This document shows, in pieces, positions 46,301-57,149 of a stretch of 64,000 nt of DNA (position 1 is its first letter; each line of letters opens with the position of its first letter). This stretch comes from Ricordea florida. Its lineage: Eukaryota; Cnidaria; Anthozoa; Corallimorpharia; Ricordeidae. The stretch spans positions 31,919,432-31,983,431 of the forward strand of contig OX453272.1 in NCBI GenBank assembly GCA_949710005.1, given 5' to 3'. Both the position numbers and the translations under genes were made by a program. Below the pieces are notes generated by a model that was not told the DNA's origin, did no database searches, and saw only the letters and a list, made by a program, of their open reading frames with translations.

Positions 46301-49300
46301 TTGCAGATAAAATAATGCTATCCTTGTTTTTCTTCACTGATGCATATTTCTGACACATTTGCTTTTTTTACTGGAAAACCTCGAGTACTAGTAGTTCTAT
46401 AAAGGCAATAATTATTATGTCTGAATTTTGTTTAGCAGTTGTTAATATTTATAAGAAAAATGCAATACTGTACTGACCTAATCTGTTACCTTCCAATCTT
46501 AAACATTTCAAAGTGTTGTTTATGCACAATGCTTGGACTATCTTTTGGCTCATAGCTGAAAGAAAACCATAAAAATTGGAGGATTACTGGCAGTGAATTG
46601 AAATAAAGCTTAAGCTATCAGAAATGATCAGAACTAAGAGAAAGTAATTCCTTTGAACTATCTTTTGGCTGATAGCTGAAAGAAAACCATAAAAATGGAA
46701 GGATTGATGGCAATGAATTGAAATAAGGCTTAAGCTATCAGAAATGATCAGAACTATGTGCAAGTAATTCCTTTTAACTATCAATAGGGATACAACTTTA
46801 GAATTTAGCCAATGATACAATCATGTAATTTAGAACTTAAATAATTGTTGGGCTTGGTGGGAATTTTATTCAGTGTAATGAATGACTGTATACTTAAATC
46901 AAATTGACTAGTTCTCTGTATACTTTTTAAAACAATTACTGTAAATGGGTATTTTTGGTGGTATGGTGAGGCTGGGGACAAGTTAGTTGTGTATTAGCAC
47001 ATTGAATTCCATAAATCAACTGAACAAAGAAACATGTAATTGCAAACATGATAGTTGATACTGGATGATAGCTTGAATTAGTGAACTTTCATCAAGACAA
47101 GTGCATTGTACATGATCACTATTGATCACCAATTTATAAATCAAATTCAGGTGGGGTAGTCATGTTGACATTAGACAGTGTTAGCATTGACGATGAGTAC
47201 AAGTTTGACAGCCAGTCCACCTTAGACTTGTACTTGTCATCGTTCTTGCAAGATGATATGTAAGCTGAAATTAGGGGTACGAGTTCAATGAAAAGCTACA
47301 TGTATGAGGGGATTATTGTCATTGTTTTGTAAAGTGTTTTTGAGATTTCTTCATGTTGAACACCATTACAACTCTAGGATATGCAGCCACGACTGCAGTT
47401 TTGAGTTTCATATGAATCTCATAGTAAAAGACTCGCCAGAACAAGTTGAGCCCTTTGTTTTAGTGTTCAGGACACATATCAAGTATGCTCACAAAGGAAA
47501 AACTTGTTCAGGTACTCATACTCATTGTCAATGCAAACACTGCTTACTGTATTTTCTCAATTAAACGCCCCTAGCGTTTATTTCAAAATTGACCTCGTGG
47601 ACCCGCCTTTTATTTATGAAGTGCAATATTCTGTTATTTTTTTTTCAGATTTATTTATTCGCCCATCCTCCAAAACCTAGGGCAGTTTGTCAACACGAAA
47701 TGACTTTTCCAGTTAACTGTCCCTGAGTCTTGGAGGATGATTATTGCAAAAAGATAGCATTATAAACAGCACGTGTATGTTACAATCAGGACATGTGGCA
47801 CTGAAGAGAACAAAAATATGTAAATAAATAGGAGCAAGTATGGATACAAAATTTTAAGTTCTGTATTAACGGCAATGTCACCATCGTTCTCCTCGATACT
47901 ATCAGTTAAGCGTCTCCATTTACGATTTTTAATGTACCTTAATCGTCATGAACAACAAACTCATTAACTTCTTCTTCACAGACGACTGGCTCTAAATTCG
48001 CGAACAGATCGTTTTCATCAACAGGAGCAGCATGTTGCAGTGCGGTGAAAAATGCTGCGGCCCTTCCTTCCTTTTGAACGTTTATTAAGATTATCACAAC
48101 ACCATAGCATACTAGCATGTTGCAGTAGTGCTATTTACCAAGGGAAAAATCAAATTGTTGGTTCAAACACGAATAAATGTAAGTAAGTAAGTAAGTAACT
48201 TTATTTAATGAGGGTAAAAACACTTTACAGTCATTGACTGATAAACTCGTGGCCCTCCCTTAAACAATTAAAATATAAATCACAATGATTTTAAAAATAT
48301 CTAACTATGTATGAAACTAGTAAAATTTCTAACATCAATAAAATGGGGTAAAAATCTAGTTGGTGCATGCGATACAAAGTGTTAGCGGACATTAAGAAAT
48401 TGTGAAATGTTCAATATTTGCATACCCCTTCTTTATAAGCTTGACGCAATGCCGGGGTCTCGAACAAACGCTGGGGCCTCGAATAAATGCCCCCAGTGTT
48501 TATTTCAAAATTGGCCTCGTGGACCCGGCGTTTATATGAGGCCGGCGTTTAATCGAGGTCCGACATTTAATTGAGAAAATACGGTATTGTAGTTATTGAC
48601 CAGCATACTGCCTACTGAATGTTAATATCACTGACAAGTAGACAACAATATTTACTTCACAGTACCATCATCAGTATTTTCAAAAGTTGCCATTGTTTTA
48701 CCTACCCACCTCCCCAGAAACAATATCCAATATCCAGATCAGTTAAAGTTTTGTTTGACTCCAGCATCTTGGCAAGACTACAACCTATTCCTGCCTGACA
48801 GTAATTGCCTTGCAAAGAGAGAATCTTCAGTGATGTGTTATCTAGTGTATGAAGATAACAAAATTAGTCAACTTTGGATTATGCATACTTGTAAGCTAAC
48901 CTAGTAGATTTCTAGATGCATTAAAATACCAAAGACCCTTACCAAATCTACATGTATATGCAGTCTCACAAATAGGTGCTACATATATAATGCACATGTA
49001 TATGGCACATATGTGACATACTGTTGTATGTCAAACCACAATCAAACCACCACCTCAAATATCAATATTTTACATTAGTGATGTTATACTGGTACATGTA
49101 TTGGTATTTGGAACTGTGGTTTACAGAGATTTCATATGTGAAATTTTGACTTATCTTATTTGTGCCCAGATCTAGATACATTTCTTACAAAACTGCAGTT
49201 AGCAACAATTTGGTTCATTTTTTTCAACTACATATTGAAAACAGCAATTCTCACCTGAAATGGACTCAAAAATTGCCTCCATGCCATCAACTGAGATACT

Positions 49301-52300
49301 ACAATAAGAGAGGTTTAACAGTTGAAGAGTGGCATTTTTCAGGAGACCCTGAGCTATACACATTGCTCCTCTGTTCCCAATAGTGCACTTTAATGACAGC
49401 TCTTGAATCCCTATAAATCTGCAACCACTCTCACATAAGACTGGAAAACCTTTGTTACTTGAAGGTTGCAAAGAAAACCCCTTTCCCAGGTCAACTTCAC
49501 AAGTCTCTTCAGGGGTAACTCTACTATTGCATGTTGTCATTTGAGATGTATCAAAAGATCTTAAGACCTGTTTCTCTAGGGATGACTCATTCTTGTTGTG
49601 AGGAGGCAAAGATGAACTGGTACTGTTACCGCAACTTAACAAGCAATGTTGAGCTTCACTTGAGTTACGTATGTGAAGCTTTGAATTAGGGTTGTAACCA
49701 GACACCAATGATGAAGGCACCATCATTTTGCCAGAACTGTTTTCCTTGCAGCAGCAAATGCCACTTATTCCTTCAGCTAAAGAGGTGACTGCAAAAGCAG
49801 CATTAAAATTAGATGAAAGAATAAGAGTTGCCAGAGATTTCCTGAACTTAGTGCACTTGGAGCAGTGAACGGACACCAATTCTTTAAAGACTTGTCTTGC
49901 AAACTTTTCACCAAATGAATTGCCAACAATCTCCAGGTATTGCAGCTTACCCTCATTGCACATATGGGAGAGGGTATCTACAAGCTTGCTGGTGTCAGCC
50001 CCAGCTGACAGAACATCAGCATCAAGGGTTAGTGACTCCAGATTTAACCACCACTTTAGCCTGAGTGCAAGCATGTCAAAAATGCCTTCTAGTTGGTGAA
50101 ATGGAAATGCTGTCAGCTCAAAATGGATCAGAGGAGACCCAAGAGTTGATAAGTCAGCAGTATCTGATGATACAAAATTGAACAATGTCTGATGACAAGA
50201 ACCAGAAAACCTGTCTACTGAGGTTTCACCATCACTGATGGAATGTTCCTGTGGGACTGACAAACTGCTGTGCTCACCAACACCAAAAATTTCATCATAG
50301 AGATCTGAATTGTTCATATCATTGGCCGAAGACACGTGTATTTCCGAGTTGTCCACTGGTTTGGACCAACCACTTGTTGTACTGAAGTCATAGATGTCCA
50401 CACTGTCATCATTGTGAACGTCTCCATGACTAAGTCTCGCAGAATTTTTAGAAGGCAATGATAAGTCTGTTGAAAATTCCATTGACGACACCTCCAGCCT
50501 TGGGTTTGCAGTCACCTTTGACTGGCAAAAGGGTGGTTGAGTATTGAAGTCATGAATTTGGCCACATTGTTCTGCATTTAGTTGAGTTGTAACACTTTTC
50601 ACAAGGCAGATTCGATTATCTGTTTTCCTCTTCCTCTGAGTTAGCGAGAGCAGAATTTTATTCCACAAGTGAACTTGATAAACTTTACTAAAGCAAAATC
50701 CAACAGACTTCAGTCCCTTCGATGATAATATGTTTAAGAGGCAACAAAGTGAATCAACTGAATTGTCTCTCAGATGAAACACCTCTAAGAATTCAACACT
50801 GTCTGCAAATGTGAGGAAAATGTCCAGATGTTCTGCTAAGAAGATACACGCTGAGTTATAAATTCTCAGGTAAGCTGCATACCTGCCACAAACTGAAGCA
50901 ACAGTCTGAAGGGTTTCACAGTGCGACTCGCTCTGTCCACCTCTCTTGGGAAATCTTTTGTTAGAGCATGGAAAACATCCTAGAACATAAAATGAGATTT
51001 GAAAATTATTGAAAAATGACTATTAAAAGAGATCAGGCAATGCATATTTTTGGGTGAGGGGAACCATTCTATGTACATCCATGTACTGTATTAGAATTAT
51101 TCTGTTTTGGTTTAAATAATTGTTTTCCTTTGTTTTGGGGTATGATGCTGAATCAAAAAAGGAAATAAAACATAAACCAAGGATAAAATTGAATCATAAG
51201 AAAGATGGATTTAACACAAGTCTGCAAACAGTCAACTTTTCCAAGATGTAAATAATCCCAGTTACAATAATTATTACCATTTATGCACATGAAATTGTGA
51301 TGAGTTTAAGGAAGCAGGAAAGGCACAGCGGTGAGACCAACTGCCTCCTTCAAAATAATGAGGCCTACGTTCAGTTAAAAGGTTCAGTATCAAATTACGA
51401 GCTGAGGTTGTGATTGTTTGTTATATGTGTGCAGGTTTATTTTTTTTCCTGAGCACTATGTTTTTCTTACAGACCCTCCACAAAAATCATGCAACATTCT
51501 CAACTTCTGGTTCAATCCAGAATGTAAAACACCTGTTAATAATAATCATAAATGAACTGGTTTACAAGTACTGCTGATTCACATTAATCCCATTTACCTA
51601 ATTCCACATGTGCCATACGACCCCCTGCACTGTTGATTGCCTCTTGCAGATATCTCTGGAGAAAACAAACCTTCCAGATTTCATTATTTCTTGGAATTCC
51701 CTTTGATTTGAAGTAAACATTGGGCCATTTGCTTTTTCTCTGCCAAAGCTGGGCATACAAATTACCCCAGATGGCATTTGTACAAATACCTGCCAGTTAG
51801 TCAGAAAGAGAAAAAATTAATAAGAAATAGAAATAAATCATTGAATGCCTCCTTGTGGAGCAAGACTCAGAGGAGGGCTTGAAAAGGCCTGCCTTATTGT
51901 CTACCCCGTGATAGACGGATTTTGCTGCTAGGTAAGTAAATTTCTTTGATAACTTTCCAAGGAGGATGCAAGGGTTTGCAGTAATGCACTATTACATGTA
52001 CCTTTTTTCTGTTGTGATATTGTGGTAATTCGTATTTGAAAGTATGGTACTGCAGTATTCCAAGACCAGGCAGTTTCGGTATTTTCTTATGTTAACCTTG
52101 ATGCAGAATGGCAGTATTTTTACTCCTGTCCCTGCAGTATTTGGATCCCCCTTATGTCCAATGGGCAAGCCATCCAGCTCATGACAAGATGCTTTCAACA
52201 AGGTACTAAATTACTTGAGACACTCCACCTATTTGGAGTGTTAGTAATTTAACAATGCTCTCATACATTAAAGTCCCCCTTAACCCCTTTTCAATGTTGC

Positions 52301-54931
52301 CAGCAATGCAGAAACCATGCTGAAAAGTTGAAAAGACAACATTGAAAGGGGGAGAGGGAGGGCGAAGTTGGAAAATCAACAAACTTTGTGATAGTCATTT
52401 AAAAGAAGAAGGGTTGCTTTTTATTCACAGTGTCTCAACACTTTTGTTAGCTGTTGCAGGGCTAAAAAATAACTGGCGGTCGAACAGTCACCTGAGTGGG
52501 GATTTAAAACTGACCATGGCTACCAAAGTTGAGGTTTGAAAGCCCGATGTATGACTATGCTACAGAATTTAGAAACGTTGCAATGTAAATTATGCAAAGT
52601 ACAAAATTTGGTTAAAAATAAAACTCAATATGTAGTTTAATTGGACTACTACCAAGTTCTCTTCGTTTCTTTGCCTGGACTCTAAGATCATCCATTTTAG
52701 TGAATTTTTAGTTCTGCAGTGGAAATTTTGAGCCGTTTGATTTCATAAGCAATCCACATTGACAACATATAGATGTCATTTTGATTTTGTAATTGCCACG
52801 TGACTCTCAAAAAAAAATTGAGGGCTGCTTCATTTTGGGATGGGCCACTAAGAATTCAAGGAAACTGGCCCGACTGGCCACCGAGCACTGGAATTAATTT
52901 TTAGCCCTGCTGTTGGTGGTAGTATCTCAGCAGTTTAGAAATATTTTTTCTATTAAGTTTAGTCTTGGCTGGGGTAAAACAACTCATGAAACAAGCATTG
53001 AGAAAGGACTTTTGTTTTAGTGAATGACTTTTGACTCGTAGCAAAACCATTTGAAACCCCTGGGCATGCAAAACTGAAGAGCCGCTTGGCCAAAGCACAA
53101 GGTGAGATTCAAGCTTTTGTTAACGTCATTCAAGGTATAACAAAAAGAATAAAAATGTATGTTTAAGTTTAATACAGGAAATGCTTGAGTTCTGAAAAAG
53201 TTTTTTTTAGATGTGAACTTTTGATGACTTCCTATATAACCCTGGTGAAAATCTTTGAAGGATCTTTGAATATCCGTGAAGACCTGCATGAAGATCCTGG
53301 TGCAGATCTTTGAAGATCTTACTAAAAAATCTTTGCAGATCTTCAAAATTCTTGCCAAGATCCTCAAGGACCTCGCCCAGATCCTCGAAGATCCTTGAAG
53401 GTCCTTGCATGCATTTTGAAGATCTTTGTCCTTCAAGGCTCCTCAAGGATCTGGGCAAGGTCCTGGCAATATCCTTAAGGATCCTGACAAAGAGCTTTAC
53501 AGGGATCTTGAGAAGATCCTCATAAATTCTATGAGGATCCTTGTCTGAGGATCTTTGTAGGATTTTTGTAGGGTCTTTACAGATCTTTTCAGATCCTCAA
53601 AGGTCCTGCAAAGATTGTCACCAGGGAAGGCCCTAAATTACTGGGCTTCAAGTTAGATAAAAGTTGTCTACATGCGAAGTCCAGCTGTTCTGAGAATTAA
53701 AAAGCATAAAATCCAAAACGCAGAACAAACCTGACTTTTCAAAAACACCTGCCACTTCTAGCCTCTCAAAGTCAAAAGGATGCAAATACTCCACAATATC
53801 CAGCAAAATATGCCTTGGTATTCCTGTCAAAATTTAAGACCACGAGAATAGAATCATAACATGGCTGCTACAAGCATTAAAATTGACCGATAGTGAAAGG
53901 AACAACTAAAAAGCAAAACTATTGTACAGTATGCGACAATCTGGAAGGAAAGATGAACAGGATTAGAATCAGTGAATGTTTGTTCGTTGTTTGAAAGTGC
54001 TTGTTCTTTATGTACATGTTGTAGCTCAATTTTTTCCTTGGTTTAAATTTTATTTTCCTTCGTTTTTTGGTAAGGTAATTTATGATAATGAGTTTGAAAC
54101 AAAGGAAAATATAATTTAAAACATGTGGATAAAATTGAACCACAACATATACATCAAAACGAGGCTAGGGTGCAACCTAGTACCCAGGCTAGCCAACATA
54201 GCCTACTATACCTAACATTTGTACTTTAACAGGAAAGCAGTGCCTCATATCATTCTATTTTTTCTATTTTTGCATATCATTTCTGAGAAAGGTAAAGGAT
54301 ATTCACCAAACTGAACCTATATTCTACAGATTAGCCCCCAATAGCTTTTTGTAACTGCAGCAGTGCATATTTCTGTGATTTCTGTAGTAATATTTTATAA
54401 ACAAACTGAAATTGATTAATTAGGATCATAGGTACTGTATCAAAAGGCTATAGTGCAGTGAAACAGTGGAGAGTACCAGGACATTCAAAACATAAGTGCG
54501 GTCAAAGAAGCATCACAGATGCCCCAGTATTTGGGTCATGCCCGGTGTAATATAATTTATTCATTTTCTTGTTAGTTAGGGTTAGGTTCATTGTTAAGAA
54601 TGCTTTGTGTCCTTTGTTTTACGTCAGTTGTGTGAATAAATTATTATTACACTGGAGATGAGCCCAGTATTTGCTCCAGTATTTGCTCCAGTATTTAGTA
54701 CAGGACACCTTCGCAGTACGACTGCATTCGTGTTATGAATGTGCATTATTTTAATAGTAAAAAACTGACTTTCCCCATGAGAGTGTCTGCAAGTACAAAC
54801 TAAAAGTAAATATTGTTACCGGATAAGTCATCGGCTTGCCAGAATTGACCATTTCGACCAACAAACTTCAAACAAAGCTCCTCCAGTTTAGGGATAGGTT
54901 TTAAGCTGTCAGATTCACTTTTGTCATCCAT
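43307..54931 (-). CDS. LRRC41: LRRC41-like leucine-rich repeat protein with N-terminal Elongin BC-box
   Basis: Eight exons on the minus strand: 54931-54820, 53823-53731, 51789-51598, 50979-49255, 48841-48710, 46555-46490, 44316-44238 and 43526-43307. All junctions are GT-AG and every phase matches, giving 2619 nt and 872 aa (human LRRC41 is about 812). Residues 16-24 (LEELCLKFV) fit the BC-box LxxxCxxxV that binds Elongin B/C. Next come IPRHILLDI and ERLEVA, then SGICTNAIWGNLY, aligning with the human KKG-L-STQAIW-LW region. The large exon 4 has an acidic/Ser-rich linker with DLYDEIFG, an NLESLTL segment and ribonuclease-inhibitor-type LRRs (IQELSLKCTIGNRG, LQLLNLSYC). Exons 5-8 add further LRRs (LKILSLQGNYCQAG, LEELNLTGNFL). 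LRRC41/MUF1 is a substrate receptor of Cullin-RING ligases; that role is inferred here. The stop is at 43307-43309. Confidence 0.87.
43827..43950. mobile_element. Palindromic MITE, copy 2 (LRRC41 intron 7)
   Basis: Inverted ends agtatctgg, then tgtgcacctacccctc, and gaggggtaggtacacag, then ccagatac. It has the same structure as 26894-27023 with a diverged centre. It lies between exons 7 and 8 of the LRRC41-like gene. Confidence 0.8.
44317..46489 (-). other. LRRC41-like intron 6
   Basis: A 2.2-kb intron with no coding sequence. It contains short AAT-type microsatellite patches (about 45178-45231) and no element I can define. Confidence 0.6.
46537..46776 (-). repeat. 120-bp tandem duplication covering the exon 6 splice acceptor
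   Basis: Units 46537-46656 and 46657-46776 are about 90 percent alike by eye. The first unit includes the first 19 bases of LRRC41-like exon 6 and its acceptor (minus strand). The second, which lies upstream in the direction of transcription, is a decoy copy of the same acceptor (ctttcag followed by ctatcagccaaaag). A transcript using the decoy would run into a stop before the real exon. Confidence 0.85.
47545..48585. mobile_element. 1.04-kb TIR element (LRRC41 intron 5)
   Basis: The ends tactgtattttctcaattaa and ttaattgagaaaatacggta are inverted repeats, followed inside by acgcccctagcgtttatttc and its mirrored counterpart (gcgtttatttcaaaatt words near both ends). The interior is non-coding. 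It contains a gtaagtaagtaagtaagtaa microsatellite followed by ctttatttaatgagg (48179-48215), which looks like the reverse complement of a LINE 3' tail, that is, a nested insertion. The ends resemble those at 5449-5758. Confidence 0.7.
51108..51198. repeat. Fragment of a palindromic element, copy 2 (LRRC41 intron 3)
   Basis: ttggtttaaataattgtttt, then cctttgtttt, followed by a mirrored aaaaaaggaaataaaacata and accaaggataaaattgaa. It matches the palindrome at 54010-54150 but is shorter and more diverged. Confidence 0.6.
52457..52909. mobile_element. hAT-like non-autonomous element with 6-bp target duplication
   Basis: The ends CAGGGCTAAAAAATAA and TTAATTTTTAGCCCTG are inverted repeats of about 16 bp starting CAGGG, typical of hAT elements. 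They are flanked directly by ctgttg at 52451-52456 and ctgttg at 52910-52915. The element is 453 bp, non-coding, and lies in intron 2 of the LRRC41-like gene. Confidence 0.78.
53240..53626. repeat. GATC-rich self-complementary array with inverted ends
   Basis: About 390 bp of degenerate short units built on aagatcct, gatctttg and caaggatc words on both strands. It is bounded by ccctggtgaaaatctttg and caaagattgtcaccaggg, which are inverted with one mismatch. Because the unit is near-palindromic, both strands give Lys/Asp/Leu-rich open frames that are not genes. It lies in intron 2 of the LRRC41-like gene. Confidence 0.8.
54010..54150. mobile_element. Palindromic MITE (LRRC41 intron 1)
   Basis: The left arm (tgttgtagctcaattttttc, then ttggtttaaattttattttcc) is mirrored by the right arm (ggaaaatataatttaaaaca, then ggataaaattgaaccacaac). 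The centre contains ttttttggtaagg. A truncated relative is at 51108-51198. Confidence 0.75.
54522..54685. repeat. Palindromic repeat (LRRC41 intron 1)
   Basis: Inner inverted arms gtgtaatataatttattca and tgaataaattattattacac (about 54545-54656), with outer cccagtattt words at both sides. Next to it a gctccagtattt unit is repeated in tandem (about 54672-54698). Confidence 0.65.
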
Positions 54932-55884
54932 ATCAATTCACAATGATGTTTGATACATGTCTACTGTTCTTTTGTTGCCGTTAATACGTTTGTCACAAAC
55001 CTCTGCAGTATGTATAACTGCTCTTCAAGCTTCACACAATCGCCATTTTGAAAGACGAGTTGGGGCTGGGAACAAGTCTTCGAAACGACCTCGCTATCAG
55101 GCTGTGTCAAAGCTAACTTTGCTGGTTGGCTTGCATGTCACGTAGGAAATGATCCATAGTTAGGTGTACAAACGGACCTCTCTTATCACTTTTCTGGTTC
55201 GTTGCACCACCTGCGTCGCCAGTTTAGTAGACGCTTGTACCAGGGTTTGGATGGGAATTTCGGGGATCCGACATTTGATGAAAATATGGTGTGGGATTCG
55301 GGAAAACGCAAAATTCATTGACGGGATTCAGGAATTCACTGCCCTTCGGGAAGCGGGATTCCCCAAAATGTTTGCATGGAATACGTGATTTTTTGCCTGT
55401 CTACCGGGAATTAGGAAAATCTTCACGATCCAAAAAAACGTACCAGTAGCGAAGGCGAATCAGCCAGGTGATAACTATTAAAACTAAACGAAATAAAGTC
55501 AATAAAATTAATTAAAAGTGCGAGATGTGGGATCCTCGTGAAGAAGAAACGGGAATGCCCGCGGGATTAGGACGCCTCCTTCCCGTTGTACTTTATTTCA
55601 TTTTTTTTATATTCTATAGGAAACTGCCTCGCAGGTAGCGATGGCTAATCTAGGCAGGCCAGGCTTATATCAATTCAATTTGTAACTAAATGAATAACAA
55701 ACAAATGGATAATTTTCATAACGAGTGTGGAAAAGGCAATGAATAATATGGACTCCTGATAATGTATAGACTGAAATGAGAAACAGAAACTTTTAAAAAG
55801 CAGAGAAGGTCGAGTAGGTTCCAAGGTTGTATATTTATTCGTATTTGGATAGGCCTACTCTTCTCATTTTCACTTCTTCTTCCC
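54932..55884. other. 5' flank of the LRRC41-like gene; diverged repeat
   Basis: The sequence right of 54931 should hold the LRRC41-like promoter and 5' UTR. About 55235-55580 shows repeated ggggattcggga-type words (gggattcggg, gcgggattcc, cgggattagg), a degenerate repeat. No gene is recognised. Confidence 0.4.
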
Positions 55885-57149
55885 GCAGAAGTTGAAGCTG
55901 AAATCAAAATGTTAACAAACAACGAAGCCTACGGACTCCAATCATGTCCAGCCAGTATATTGAAATTGTCTCGTCATATTATTTCTCAACCCTTAGCTCA
56001 AATCTTTAATGTCTCAGTATCCACAGGCTCTTTCCCAGCTAAACTTAAAGTGGCTGAAGTCGTTCCGATTTTCAAATCAGGGGATCAATCTAATCCAGGA
56101 AACTATCGATCAATTTCCTTGTTATCAATTTTCAATATAATTGATAACAACAATTTTTCAATTAAAAATTTCAATTGAAAAATTGGTCTACAAAAGACTC
56201 ATAACGCTTGTTGACAAACAGAATAGATTATATTCATCTCAATATGGATTCTGCGGTAAGCATAACACACACCACGCTACCTTAGATATTCTTGCTAATT
56301 TTGATAAAGGCCAATTTACTTTCTGTTTATTTATAGATTTAAAAAAGGCTTTCGATGCGGTTAACTATGATATTCTTTTCTCTAAACTTGAAAGCTATGG
56401 TTTCAGAGGTGTGGTAAATGATTGGTTTAAGTCATATCTAATTGGTCGCAGACAGTATGCTACTGTTAATGGTTATATGTCTGATTCTAATAGATAACAA
56501 CTCAAACACTGGCCAAGCGTTAGAAATGAAAAATTAAATTAAATATCTTGGTGTCCTCATTCATGCGAACCTCTAATGGAAATATCATATAGATTACATT
56601 TGTCCTGAAGCCGAGTTAGTGAATCAAACGGTATTATTGCCAAGCTCAAACATTTCGTTCCACGTCATGTACTTCTCACCTGCAGCTGATATCGTTCTTT
56701 AATTTTACCCTATCTGAACTATGGTATCTGCGCTTGGAGTCAAGCTGCTGAAACACACCTTCATAAGCTACACACTCGATTCTCCAAAAGAGAGCCCTTA
56801 GGTTAATGTTCTTCAGTAATCCAAGGGCTCATGCAGTCCCATTATTCTTGGAAACAAGTTGCCGATATCATTCTTTTTATCATCCTTTTAATGTACGACA
56901 TTCATAATTTATAATCTTGCTCCTAGTAACATTAAGAATATGTTCAAGAAATTATTTTTTGTCCATAATTACCGCACTAGATCTGTTTCTATCGAGAATT
57001 ATTATGTTGAGCAAGCTAGAACTGAAAATATGAAAAAAGCCTTCCCTATCTCAGGTGCCCTGATTTGGAATATCATTCCACTCTCTATCAAAATTTTAAA
57101 TAAAAATCAATTTAAAAGCGAACTTAAGAATAGACTTCTTGAATCTTGA
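55885..57149 (+). pseudogene. LINE reverse transcriptase relic, internally deleted
   Basis: The RT N-terminal half is readable: PIFKSGDQSNPGNYRSISLL, then LVYKRLITLVDKQN, and motif A FIDLKKAFDAVN (about 56330-56365). Immediately after DWFKSYLIGRRQYATVNGY the frame stops at about 56495. The next sequence is the post-catalytic YLGVLIH region, so motifs B and C (the YADD box) are deleted. Decayed thumb sequence follows and a clean C-terminal segment ends LKNRLLES at 57149. A 34-bp filler at about 56134-56167 adds a frameshift. It is dead. Confidence 0.82.

Noticed and set aside
53017..53525. Open frames rich in Lys, Asp, Leu and Ser on both strands
   Set aside because: Products of the near-palindromic GATC-rich array.
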